Shown piece after piece: positions 8,309 to 16,216 of a DNA stretch of 64,000 nt. Every line of letters starts with the position of its first letter. Within the stretch, counting starts at the first letter, position 1. The position numbers and the translations under genes were made by a program. Below the pieces are notes generated by a model, which was given only the letters and a program-made list of their open reading frames with translations, ran no database searches and had not been told where the DNA came from. Origin of the DNA: Labrys sedimenti (GTDB lineage Bacteria > Pseudomonadota > Alphaproteobacteria > Rhizobiales > Labraceae); contig NZ_JAXOUF010000002.1 in the NCBI RefSeq assembly GCF_034424805.1, positions 496,001 through 560,000 of the forward strand, in the 5' to 3' direction.

Positions 8309-8512
8309 CTATTGGCGTTCGAACCAGGCCAAGGCCGGTTCAGCCTCGGTGAACTTGGTTTCCTCGTCCAGCTTAACCCGCTCGCCACCCTTCTGTTCGA
8401 AGAGCCGGCCGCGATAGAAGGTTGCCACGCCGCCTTCGGGCAGCGGCTTGTCGAGCTTCCACAATTCCGCCCTGGCGTTCTGGCGAATCCGGACCCAGCG
8501 CAGGGTCGTCAC
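8309..8512 (-). CDS. Small unknown protein translationally coupled to the class II aldolase
   Basis: 67 aa read from a GTG at 8510-8512 that overlaps the aldolase stop codon as GTGA, the classical coupling arrangement. The product is charged and soluble (start VTTLRWVRIRQNARAELW; end EAEPALAWFERQ), with no membrane segment and no Cys. A longer in-frame ATG at 8578 would read antisense-like, low-quality residues across the aldolase C-terminus, so the GTG is preferred. I do not recognise a family. Position alone suggests a partner or accessory of the aldolase. Confidence 0.65.
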   Translation of the reverse strand: MTTLRWVRIRQNARAELWKLDKPLPEGGVATFYRGRLFEQKGGERVKLDEETKFTEAEPALAWFERQ

Positions 8513-9225
8513 AGGCCGTCGATCCGCATCAGCGCCTCGAAATGCAGTTTGGCTTGGTGATCGAGCACATTCATCCATTCACGCGCGGTGCTCTCGATGA
8601 CCTGTTGGGGAATGAGCTTGAGTGGCCGGCCGGTCGACATGGCCAGCACCTGCTGGCGGCAGGCGCGGTCGAGATAGTAGAGGTCGTCGAAGGCGGTGGC
8701 GACGGACGGGCCGCCGACGATGATGCCATGATGGGCCAGGAAGACGATATCGGCCTTCTGGTCCGACTTGGCGGAGCTGGCGATACGCTCGCCTTCCTTC
8801 TCGCCCGAGGCAAAGCCGCCGAATTCGTCGTTATACGCCGTGCGGCCGTAGAAGCGGGCTGCCGTCTGATGGGCCATTTCGAGCCGGCCCCCCTCGATCA
8901 TGGTGAGGCTGGTGGCCCAGGGCATATGGGTGTGCAGCAGGCAAAGATGGCGCGGATTGGCGCGGTGACCGGCAATATGGATGTTGCGGGCCGTCGCCTC
9001 CAGTTCGCCTTCGCCCTCCAGGATCTGCCCCTGTCCATCGACGAGGAGAAGATCCGCCGGGCGCATCTCCGACCAGTGGACGCCATAGGGATTGAAGAGA
9101 TAGCGCTCTTCGGCGCCGGGGACCTGCACCGAGAAATGGTTGCAGATGCCCTCGTTGAAGTCGAACTTCGCGGCGAGGCGGAAAGCGGCCGCGAGTTCGC
9201 GGCGATAGACGTCGATATCAGGCAT
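8509..9225 (-). CDS. Class II aldolase/adducin family protein
   Basis: 238 aa zinc-dependent aldolase, epimerase or decarboxylase fold of the AraD/FucA type. The metal ligands are visible as His98 and His100 in CLLHTHMPW and His165/166 in FLAHHGII. GICNHFSVQVPG near residue 25 matches the family's N-terminal substrate region. This subgroup (with MEMAHQT-like and YNDEFGG stretches) is often annotated only as class II aldolase/adducin, so the substrate is not assigned. The start ATG at 9225 is preceded by a long palindrome (9238-9270). Confidence 0.88.
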   Translation of the reverse strand: MPDIDVYRRELAAAFRLAAKFDFNEGICNHFSVQVPGAEERYLFNPYGVHWSEMRPADLLLVDGQGQILEGEGELEATARNIHIAGHRANPRHLCLLHTHMPWATSLTMIEGGRLEMAHQTAARFYGRTAYNDEFGGFASGEKEGERIASSAKSDQKADIVFLAHHGIIVGGPSVATAFDDLYYLDRACRQQVLAMSTGRPLKLIPQQVIESTAREWMNVLDHQAKLHFEALMRIDGL

Positions 9226-9237
9226 TGCATTTGTCCG

Positions 9238-9270
9238 ATCACGGGATGGAAAGCTTTCTTATCCCGTGAT
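9238..9270. promoter_or_regulatory. 33-bp nested palindrome upstream of the aldolase
   Basis: The outer arms ATCACGGGAT and ATCCCGTGAT are perfect inverted repeats and enclose a second palindrome, GAAAGCTTTC. The dyad begins 12 bases before the aldolase start codon and lies 71 bases past the mbfA stop. It may be a regulator site, a transcript hairpin over the aldolase leader, or a terminator for mbfA; no T run decides it. Confidence 0.55.
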
Positions 9271-9340
9271 GCCGGGCGAACGGCAACGGCTATGTTGCCG
9301 CATTGGGCATTGCACCGGAAAGAGCCGGCTTGCCAGGGCC

Positions 9341-10294
9341 CTATTGGCTGCCGATCAGGATACCGGTGAGCAGCACCAGGATGCCGCCGAGGACGACCTG
9401 CACGATCGCCGACGTGAAGGGCGTGGCCATGAAGCGGGTACGGATCCAGGCGATGGCGATGAGTTCCAGCACCACCACGCAGCCGGCGACACCGGTCGCC
9501 ACCCAGAAGTCCGGGATGAGATAGGGCAGGGTGTGGCCGAGGCCGCCGACGGTGGTCATCACGCCGCAGGCGGCGCCGCGCACCCAGGGATGGCCACGCC
9601 CGGTGATCTCGCCGTCGTCGGACAGCGCCTCCGTCAGACCCATGCTGATGCCGGCGCCGATCGAGGCGGCCAGGCCGACCAGGAAGGCGTCCCAGGAGTT
9701 CATGGTGGCGAAGGCGGCGGCGAAGATCGGGGCGAGGGTGGAAACCGAGCCATCGATCAGGCCGGCGAGGGCGGGCTGCACGATCTGCAGCACGAACAGG
9801 CGCCGGGAGGTCTCGTCCTCGCTGCGCTTGAGATCGGCGGGCAGCTTGGATTCCAGGGACTCGGCCAGGCTTTCGTGACGCTTTTCCTCTTCGGCGAGAT
9901 CGGCCAGCAAGGTGCGGATTTCGGCATCATGAGTCCGCTCGGCGGCCTTGGCGTAATAGCGCGCCGCCTCCAGTTCCATCGCCTCGGCCTGCTCGCGCAC
10001 GGTCTCGATGCGCAGATTGTCGAGCAGCCAGATCGGGTTGCGCTTGAGGAACCCCTTGACGTCCTGGCGGGTGATGTAGGGCAGGGTGTCGCCGAATTTG
10101 GCGGTATAGGTCTCCATCAGGCGGTGGCGATGGCCGTGCTCCTCCTGCGCCATCGCCTCGAAGATCTTGGCCGAGCCGGGAAAATCGGCGCGCAGGCGGT
10201 TGGCGAATTGCAGGTAGATGCGCGCATCCTCCTCCTCGTTGGAGATGGCGAGCGCCAGGATTTCGGCCTCGTTCAGGTCGGAAAAGCGTTTCAT
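9341..10294 (-). CDS. mbfA: Membrane-bound ferritin-like iron exporter (Er-VIT / MbfA family)
   Basis: 317 aa fusion. Residues 1-150 are a ferritin/rubrerythrin-like four-helix domain with di-iron-type ligands (Glu20-22, EEHGHRH at 51-57, EAMELEAARYY near 105, LAEEEKRHE near 134-141). Residues from about 165 to the end are a VIT1/CCC1-type transporter with about five membrane segments, starting IVQPALAGLIDGSVSTLAP. In Agrobacterium and Bradyrhizobium MbfA exports iron and protects against iron and peroxide stress, repressed by Irr under iron limitation. An ICE-like palindrome sits directly upstream, matching that regulation. Length and domain order agree with the family. Confidence 0.93.
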   Translation of the reverse strand: MKRFSDLNEAEILALAISNEEEDARIYLQFANRLRADFPGSAKIFEAMAQEEHGHRHRLMETYTAKFGDTLPYITRQDVKGFLKRNPIWLLDNLRIETVREQAEAMELEAARYYAKAAERTHDAEIRTLLADLAEEEKRHESLAESLESKLPADLKRSEDETSRRLFVLQIVQPALAGLIDGSVSTLAPIFAAAFATMNSWDAFLVGLAASIGAGISMGLTEALSDDGEITGRGHPWVRGAACGVMTTVGGLGHTLPYLIPDFWVATGVAGCVVVLELIAIAWIRTRFMATPFTSAIVQVVLGGILVLLTGILIGSQ

Positions 10295-10305
10295 GACGAA
10301 CTCAG

Positions 10306-10323
10306 ATTAGAATAATTCTAAAT
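10306..10323. promoter_or_regulatory. Iron control element (Irr box) of mbfA
   Basis: A palindrome reading TTTAGAATTATTCTAA on the minus strand, 12-29 bases upstream of the mbfA ATG. TTTAGAA-N3-TTCTAA agrees with the rhizobial ICE motif bound by Irr as I recall it. Its closeness to the start codon fits repression by promoter blocking. Confidence 0.75.
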
Positions 10324-10369
10324 TAAACTCCTTCTATCCTGCCCGCCGGTTCCTGTCGAGCCAAATCCC

Positions 10370-10945
10370 TCATCCCGGGAAGACGGGCGGCGCGAGCAAT
10401 GCCGTCAGCATCGAACCCACCAGAAAGTTGAGGAGCAGGCCGATTAGCACCACTGCGATCGTATAGATCGGCGTCTTCATGGTGGGGATCCGCATCAGCA
10501 CGGGAGCGCCGACGAACAGGAGATAGACGCTGTAGAGGCCGACGATGGCGAGCAGTCCAAGGGCCGGAACGATCGTGAAGATGTTGGCGAGCCAGGCCGC
10601 CGTCATGCTGTAGGCAGCGAGCTTGAAGGCGCTGAGGAAGTCGGACCTGCCGCCGAAATGAGGAGAGAGTCGGTCGATCACGATCGCCATGACATGGAGC
10701 ATGGCAAGGGTGATCACGTAGCGCAGGACGGCCAGAACGAGGCCGCCGACCAGGCCGATGCGAACGCCGCCGATGCCGATCAGAGAGGTGCCGATGAAGC
10801 CGGCGACCGGCCCGATGGCGGCGAGGTAGAGGACATAGTCCCGATAGATGCGCTCGACGCTGGTCGCCTCGGCGGCGATATTTCGCCATTCCGCCGACGG
10901 CGACAACAACAGGTTTCGCGCCCGCGCCACGACATCCATGACCAT
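10370..10945 (-). CDS. Yip1-domain (DUF1282-like) integral membrane protein
   Basis: 191 aa. The N-terminus VVARARNLLLSPSAEWRNIAAE is the usual lead-in of bacterial Yip1/DUF1282 proteins. Five hydrophobic helices follow (roughly residues 41-60, 64-84, 106-128, 131-152 and 161-185). The start at 10945 is chosen because GGAGGTG lies 8 bases upstream; an ATG at 10981 would put that ribosome site inside the gene. Cell role unknown; family members are often near envelope genes. Confidence 0.8.
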   Translation of the reverse strand: MVMDVVARARNLLLSPSAEWRNIAAEATSVERIYRDYVLYLAAIGPVAGFIGTSLIGIGGVRIGLVGGLVLAVLRYVITLAMLHVMAIVIDRLSPHFGGRSDFLSAFKLAAYSMTAAWLANIFTIVPALGLLAIVGLYSVYLLFVGAPVLMRIPTMKTPIYTIAVVLIGLLLNFLVGSMLTALLAPPVFPG

Positions 10946-11028
10946 GATGATGACACCTCCGATCGATCGCTCCCCCTGCATAGCATGGGGCGCGGCATCG
11001 TCATGGCCCGTCGCGGGTGCCTCGAGAG

Positions 11029-12192
11029 TTATCCAATACCGTTGAGGGCACAGAGCAGCTTCATGCGATGGGCCGCCTTCTCGGGATCGACGAGGAGCTG
11101 GGCCTTGTCCGCCAGGCGGAAGATATCGGCGTAATGCGCGATGCCGCGGGCCGATTCGGCGCCGCCCACCATGCGGAAATGCGACTGGAAGCCGTTGAGC
11201 CAGGCCAGGAACACTACGCCGGATTTGTAGAACTGGGTGGGTGCCTCGAACAGGCGGCGGGCGAGGGTCACGGTCGGATCGAGGATGATGCGGTAGCCCT
11301 CGTCATTGCCGGCGGAAAGCCGATCCATCGCGGCGGCGGCGGCCGGTGCGATCGGATCGAAGATGCCGAGCAATCCATGCGAGAAGCCCTGCAGATCGCC
11401 CTGGATCAGTTCGGCATAGTTGAAATCGTCGCCGGTATACATCGCCACGCCCTCCGGCAGCAGCCGGCGCATGGTGATTTCCTTGCCGGCGTCGAGAAGG
11501 GAGATCTTGATGCCGTCGATCTTACCGGCATGGCTGCGGATCAGTTCCAGCACCGTCTGCATGGCGGGTTCGAAGGTCTGCGAGCCCCAATAGCCTGCCA
11601 GAGCCGGGTCGAAGGCCTCGCCCAGCCAGTGCAGGATGACCTTGTCGCGGGTCTGCTCGATCAGCCGCCCATAGACGGCGAGATAGTCGTCGGGGCCCTT
11701 GGCGACATGACACAGCGCCCGGCTCGCCATCAGGATGATGCGCCCGCCATGCTTCTCGACATGGGCGATCTGTTCCTCATAGGCACGGATGACGTCGTCG
11801 AGCGTGGAGGCGGCTTGGGGAGTGAGCTGGTCGGTGCCGGCGCCGCAGGCCAGGTCCGCGCCGGGCACGCTGCGGGACTCGGCCAGGGAGCGCTCGATCA
11901 GCTCGGCGGCACCGGGCCAGTCCAGGCCGAGGCCGCGCTGGGAGGTGTCCATCGCCTCGGCGATCTTGAAGCCGAGTCCCCACAGATGATGCCGGAAACG
12001 CAAGGTTGCGTCCCAATCGATCGCCGGCCTGCGCCAGGGATCGTCCAGTCGGCGAGGATCGGCGACGACATGGGCGGCCGCGTAGAGAATGCGTGGAAAA
12101 TTGCCGGAATGGACGAGGGGATAGGGCGAGGACGGCCCGTAATGATAGGCCTCCAGGCCACCTTCGACGGTTGGCAATATCAGTGCACTCAT
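11029..12192 (-). CDS. DUF993 family protein (dihydrodipicolinate-synthase-like TIM barrel)
   Basis: 387 aa. Start MSALILPTVEGGLEAYHYG, a central GGRIILMASRALC and a DGIKISLLDAGKE strand with a lysine where DHDPS/NAL-type aldolases carry the Schiff-base Lys; GVAMYTGDDFNY and GLLGIFDPIAP are further family blocks. DUF993 proteins are annotated as DHDPS-like with no firm reaction. An aldolase or lyase role on a keto-sugar or keto-acid intermediate is an inference from fold and neighbours. The gene diverges from the LacI repressor across an intergenic region with two LacI-type operators, so it probably belongs to that regulon. SD GAGGAG precedes the ATG. Confidence 0.85.
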   Translation of the reverse strand: MSALILPTVEGGLEAYHYGPSSPYPLVHSGNFPRILYAAAHVVADPRRLDDPWRRPAIDWDATLRFRHHLWGLGFKIAEAMDTSQRGLGLDWPGAAELIERSLAESRSVPGADLACGAGTDQLTPQAASTLDDVIRAYEEQIAHVEKHGGRIILMASRALCHVAKGPDDYLAVYGRLIEQTRDKVILHWLGEAFDPALAGYWGSQTFEPAMQTVLELIRSHAGKIDGIKISLLDAGKEITMRRLLPEGVAMYTGDDFNYAELIQGDLQGFSHGLLGIFDPIAPAAAAAMDRLSAGNDEGYRIILDPTVTLARRLFEAPTQFYKSGVVFLAWLNGFQSHFRMVGGAESARGIAHYADIFRLADKAQLLVDPEKAAHRMKLLCALNGIG

Positions 12193-12359
12193 CGGCCTCT
12201 CCTCGTTCCTCTCTTATTCGGCTTCTTCGATGCGCCGGCAATTTTCACCCGATGACGGGATCTCGCGGGGAATCTGCTGCAAAGCAGGATCCAACACATC
12301 GTCCCAGGATTCCGGTGAAAAATGGCCGAGGCGCCGCGGCCTTGGGGATAAGCAAGGCT

Positions 12360-12375
12360 ATTAGAACGTTCCAAA
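12360..12375. promoter_or_regulatory. LacI-type operator O1
   Basis: ATTAGAAC-GTTCCAAA, a LacI-family-style dyad with a central CG. The right half is identical to that of the second site 99 bp away. It lies about 170 bases upstream of the DUF993 start. Confidence 0.7.
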
Positions 12376-12447
12376 GTCAAGAATATTTCATCTAAGACAA
12401 GATTTATTCTTTTGTATCAATGGGTTCCTGCACATTCGAAAGCGGTA

Positions 12448-12477
12448 TTGACACAGCTGTAGGAACGTTCCAAAAAT
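12448..12477 (+). promoter_or_regulatory. Promoter of the lacI-type gene
   Basis: TTGACA at 12448-12453 and AAAAAT at 12472-12477, spacing 18. The second operator lies between the two boxes, so the repressor should block its own promoter. Confidence 0.6.
12459..12474. promoter_or_regulatory. LacI-type operator O2
   Basis: GTAGGAAC-GTTCCAAA, centred between the -35 and -10 of the repressor gene's promoter. It shares 13 of 16 bases with O1. Confidence 0.75.
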
Positions 12478-12523
12478 ACCACCCACTGGCCCGGTTCAAG
12501 AGGCTGGCTGAGGGAGCGCAAGG

Positions 12524-13582
12524 ATGAGCGGAGGCAAGCGCGGCGTAAGCCGGGCCACGACGATCGTCGATATTGCCAGGGCTGCCGGCGTGTCGAAATC
12601 GACCGTGTCGCTGGTGCTCAAGGGGTCTCCCCTCGTCAAGTCGGCTACGCGCGATCGTGTCATCAGGGCCATCGACCAGCTCGGCTATGTCTATAATCGC
12701 TCGGCCGCGAGCCTGCGCACCGCCCGTTCGAGCTTCGTGGGCATGGTGATCTCAGACCTGATGAATCCCTTCTTCACCGAGCTTGCTGTCGGCATCGAGG
12801 ACGGGCTGCACAATATGGGCTTCGTGCCCATCCTGGCCAACACCAACGAAGACGTCGAGCGGCAGACCCGCGTGTTGCAATCCCTGCGCGAACATGGGGT
12901 TGCCGGCATCATCATGAGCCCGGCACGGGGCACCGATGTCTGGTCGCTGGCCGAAACCCTGCCGCGCTCACTGCCGATGGTGCTGACCATGCGACGGGTC
13001 GAGGGCAGTACCTTGCCCTATATCGGCCCCGACAACCGCACCGGCTCGCGCGAGGCGGTGAGCCACCTCATCAATCTTGGCCATCGCTCCATCGCCTTTT
13101 TTGGCGGCTTCGGCACCATGACCACCCAGAAGGAGCGCATTTCCGGCTATCGGGACGCGCTGATCGCTGCGGGCCTGCCGCTGCGCGACGAACTGATCTT
13201 CGAGGCGATGCCGACACGCGCTGGCGGCGCCGAGGCGATCGCCGCCGCTTTGGCGAGCGTTCACAAGCCGACGGCTGCCTTTTGCTACAACGACATCGTG
13301 GCGATGGGGGCGACCCGCGCCCTGGGGTTGCGCGGCATCCGTGTCGGCATCGACTTTGCCGTGATCGGCTTCGACGACATCGTCGAGGCCGAGCACAATG
13401 CTCCGCCCCTCACCACCGTCAATGCCGATACCAGGATCATGGGCACACGTGCGGCCCGCAGCCTGCTCGGCCTGATCGACGGCGCCGATCCCGAAGCGAT
13501 GTCCTTCATCGGCACGACCCGTCTGGTCGTGCGGGAATCCTGCGGCGCGCACGGACGTACTATCTTGAAGGAGACGGCATAA
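12524..13582 (+). CDS. LacI-family transcriptional repressor
   Basis: 352 aa. The N-terminal HTH reads TTIVDIARAAGVSKSTVSLVL with the hinge helix SAASLRTARSS near residue 65. A periplasmic-binding-like effector domain follows (VGMVISDLMNPFF, VIGFDDIVEAEHNAPPLTTV). The effector is presumably a sugar-like intermediate of the adjacent pathway. Two operators of LacI type lie upstream, one inside its own promoter. The stop codon overlaps the next gene's ATG by one base, so the regulator is the first gene of the oxidoreductase/CoA-transferase operon. Confidence 0.93.
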   Translation: MSGGKRGVSRATTIVDIARAAGVSKSTVSLVLKGSPLVKSATRDRVIRAIDQLGYVYNRSAASLRTARSSFVGMVISDLMNPFFTELAVGIEDGLHNMGFVPILANTNEDVERQTRVLQSLREHGVAGIIMSPARGTDVWSLAETLPRSLPMVLTMRRVEGSTLPYIGPDNRTGSREAVSHLINLGHRSIAFFGGFGTMTTQKERISGYRDALIAAGLPLRDELIFEAMPTRAGGAEAIAAALASVHKPTAAFCYNDIVAMGATRALGLRGIRVGIDFAVIGFDDIVEAEHNAPPLTTVNADTRIMGTRAARSLLGLIDGADPEAMSFIGTTRLVVRESCGAHGRTILKETA

Positions 13583-14604
13583 TGGCCCGGGAAGCGGCGA
13601 GAAGAGGCTTGCGCTGGGGGGTCGTCGGCGCCACGACGATCGCCAGGGAATGGATGATCGGCGCCATCCGCGAGACGGGCGGCGACGTCGTCAGCGTGAT
13701 GTCGTCGGATGCCGAGCGCGGCAAGGCCTATGCCAAGGCGAACGGCATTCCCCATTCAACCCGGAGCCTTGCGACCCTGCTCGCTAGGGATATCGATGCC
13801 GTCTACATCGCCACCACCAACGAAAAGCACAAGGCGCAGACCCTGGCAGCCGCCAAGGCCGGCATTCACGTGCTGTGCGAAAAGCCGCTGGCTCTCAAGC
13901 TTTCCGATGCGCACCGCATGGTCGCCGCCTGCAAGGAAGCCGGCGTCGTCATGGCGACCAACCACCATCTGCGCAATGCCGCTGCCTTCCGCGCCATGCG
14001 CGAGGCCGTCGCCTCCGGCAAGATCGGCAAGCCGCTGTTCGCCCGGGTCTTCCACGCCGTCTATCTGCCGCCCCACCTGCAGGGCTGGCGCATCAAGGAT
14101 ACCAAGGCCGGTTCCGGCGTGGTGATGGACATCACCGTGCACGATGCCGACACGCTGCGTTTCGTGCTCGGCGAGGAGCCGGTGGCGGCAACCGCTTTCA
14201 CCCAGCAGGGCGGCATGGGAGGCACAGGTATCGAGGACGGCGTCATGGGCGTGGTGCGCTTCGAGAGCGGGCTTCTGGCTCAGTTCCATGACGCTTTCAC
14301 CACTGCCTATGCCAATACGGGCTTCGAGGTGCATGGCACCGAAGGCTCCCTGATCGGCACCAATTGCATGACGCAAAAGCCCGTCGGCGAGGTCGTGCTG
14401 CGCAATGCGTCCGGCGAGCACAAGCTGCCCTTCGAGCCGGAAAACCTCTATGTCCGCAGCGTCGCCAATTTCCAGAACGCCGTTCGTGGCAAGGGCACGC
14501 CGTCGGCCACCGGCGAAGATGGCATCCGCTCGATGGCACTGGCCCTGGCGGTGCTGAAATCGGCCAAGACGGGCCGCGAAGTCGCTGTCGAGCCGGGGCT
14601 CTGA
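13582..14604 (+). CDS. Gfo/Idh/MocA family NAD(P)-dependent oxidoreductase
   Basis: 340 aa. Rossmann start LRWGVVGATTIAREWM, a variant of the GxGxxG dinucleotide motif usual in this subgroup. CEKPLAL at 99-105 carries the conserved Lys, and VVMDITVHDADTLRF holds the conserved Asp/His region of the substrate domain. Family members oxidise or reduce sugars, cyclitols and their acids. The ATG overlaps the lacI stop (TAATG). A longer upstream reading exists in this frame but would run inside the repressor gene. Substrate unknown; likely acts early on the imported compound. Confidence 0.9.
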   Translation: MAREAARRGLRWGVVGATTIAREWMIGAIRETGGDVVSVMSSDAERGKAYAKANGIPHSTRSLATLLARDIDAVYIATTNEKHKAQTLAAAKAGIHVLCEKPLALKLSDAHRMVAACKEAGVVMATNHHLRNAAAFRAMREAVASGKIGKPLFARVFHAVYLPPHLQGWRIKDTKAGSGVVMDITVHDADTLRFVLGEEPVAATAFTQQGGMGGTGIEDGVMGVVRFESGLLAQFHDAFTTAYANTGFEVHGTEGSLIGTNCMTQKPVGEVVLRNASGEHKLPFEPENLYVRSVANFQNAVRGKGTPSATGEDGIRSMALALAVLKSAKTGREVAVEPGL

Positions 14605-14608
14605 TCCG

Positions 14609-16201
14609 ATGGCCTTCCCCAAAATCCTTTCGGCCGACCAGGCTGCCGCGCTCATCCCCGACAATGCCGTCGTGACCGTCTCTTCCTCCTCCGGCCTTGG
14701 CTGTCCGGATGCGATGCTCGCCGCCATCGGCCGCCGCTTCGATGCAACAGGGCACCCGCGCAACCTCACCACGTTGCACCCCATCGCGGCCGGCGACATG
14801 TGGGGCATCAAGGGCGTCGATCATATCGCCAAATCAGGCCTGCTCGCCCGCATCCTCGGCGGTTCCTATCCGTCCGGCCCCTCTTCGGCCGAGCCGCCGG
14901 CGATCTGGAAGATGATCACCGGCAACGAGATCCCCGCCTACAACATCCCCTCCGGCATCCTGTTCGACATGCATCGCGAGGCGGCTGCCAAGCGCCCGGG
15001 CGTGCTCACCAAGATCGGCATGGACACCTTCGTCGATCCGGCTCGCGAAGGTTGCGCCATGAACGGTCGGGCGGCCGAGACGCCGATCGTGCGCAAGGTC
15101 GAGTTCGACGGCGAGGACTGGCTCTATTTCAAGACCATCGTGCCCGAGGTCGCCATCATCCGCGCCACCACGGCCGATGAGCGCGGCAATCTCTCCTATG
15201 AGCATGAAGGCGGCTATCTCGGCCCGCTCGACCAGGCGCTGGCCGTACGCAACAATGGCGGCATCGTCATTGCCCAGGTGAAGCGCCTCGCCGAGAGCGG
15301 CACGCTCAAGCCCCAGAACGTGCTGGTGCCGGGCGTCTTGGTGGATGCCATCGTCGTCGCGCCGGACCAGATGCAAACGACGCAGACGCCCTACGAGCCG
15401 GCGATCTCGGGCGAGATCTTCCGCCCCCTGTCGAGCTTCGAAATCCCCGAATTCGGCGTCTCCAAGGTGATTGCCCGCCGGGTGGCGCAGGAATTGCGCC
15501 ATGGCGATGCCGTCAATATCGGCTTCGGCATTTCCGCCAATGTGCCGCGCATCCTGATCGAGGAGGGACGGCACGGCGAGGTGACCTGGGTGATCGAGCA
15601 GGGCGCCGTCGGCGGCGTGCCGCTGCTCGACTTCCAATTCGGCTGTGCCTCCAATGCCGAAGCGATCATGCCTTCGCCCTATCAGTTCACCTATTTCCAG
15701 GGCGCCGGCTTCGATGCTTCGCTGCTCTCCTTCCTGCAGATCGACCGCGAGGGCAGCGTCAACGTCTCCAAGCTCGGCGTGCGCCCGCATGTGACGGCGG
15801 GAGCGGGTGGCTTCGTCGACATCACGGCCCGGGCTCGGCGCATCATCTTTTCCGGCTTCTTCACGGCCGCCGCCGGCCTTGCCGTCGAAAACGGCGCGCT
15901 GGTGATTTCCAGGGAAGGCAAGGTCAGGAAGCTGGTTGAGGCGGTGGAGCACGTCTCCTTCTCCGGCCGCCGCGCCGTCGCGCAGGGCCAGGACATCACC
16001 TATGTCTCGGAGCGCTGCGTGCTCAAGCTGACCGACAAGGGGGTCGTGGTCACGGAGATCGCGCCCGGCGTCGACCTCGAGAGCGATGTCCTGGCCCAGG
16101 CCGAGTTCCCGCTTGGTGTCGCCGACGATCTCAAGACAATGGATGCCGCGCTGTTCCGGCCGGAGCCGATCGGATTGGATCTGGGGGGAGGGAAGGCGTG
16201 A
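14609..16201 (+). CDS. Family I CoA-transferase (propionate/acetate CoA-transferase-like)
   Basis: 530 aa, the size of single-chain acyl-CoA:carboxylate CoA-transferases in which the alpha and beta halves are fused. Features are the N-terminal half with AGDMWGIKGVDHIAKSG and RGNLSYEHEGG, then the C-terminal half with NIGFGISANVPRI and VIEQGAVGGVP, where Glu330 is the expected catalytic glutamate. It would load CoA on a carboxylic acid made by neighbouring enzymes. It lies 4 bases after the oxidoreductase and 15 before the hydratase. The acid substrate is not readable. Confidence 0.9.
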   Translation: MAFPKILSADQAAALIPDNAVVTVSSSSGLGCPDAMLAAIGRRFDATGHPRNLTTLHPIAAGDMWGIKGVDHIAKSGLLARILGGSYPSGPSSAEPPAIWKMITGNEIPAYNIPSGILFDMHREAAAKRPGVLTKIGMDTFVDPAREGCAMNGRAAETPIVRKVEFDGEDWLYFKTIVPEVAIIRATTADERGNLSYEHEGGYLGPLDQALAVRNNGGIVIAQVKRLAESGTLKPQNVLVPGVLVDAIVVAPDQMQTTQTPYEPAISGEIFRPLSSFEIPEFGVSKVIARRVAQELRHGDAVNIGFGISANVPRILIEEGRHGEVTWVIEQGAVGGVPLLDFQFGCASNAEAIMPSPYQFTYFQGAGFDASLLSFLQIDREGSVNVSKLGVRPHVTAGAGGFVDITARARRIIFSGFFTAAAGLAVENGALVISREGKVRKLVEAVEHVSFSGRRAVAQGQDITYVSERCVLKLTDKGVVVTEIAPGVDLESDVLAQAEFPLGVADDLKTMDAALFRPEPIGLDLGGGKA

Positions 16202-16216
16202 AAAGGAACCGCACCC

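Larger units (their letters stand above)
12193..12523. other. Divergent control region of DUF993 and lacI-type genes
   Basis: 331 AT-richer bases between divergent genes. It contains two near-identical operators (12360-12375 and 12459-12474), whose centres are 99 bp apart, and a sigma-70-like promoter toward the repressor. Nothing else coding is seen. Confidence 0.6.
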
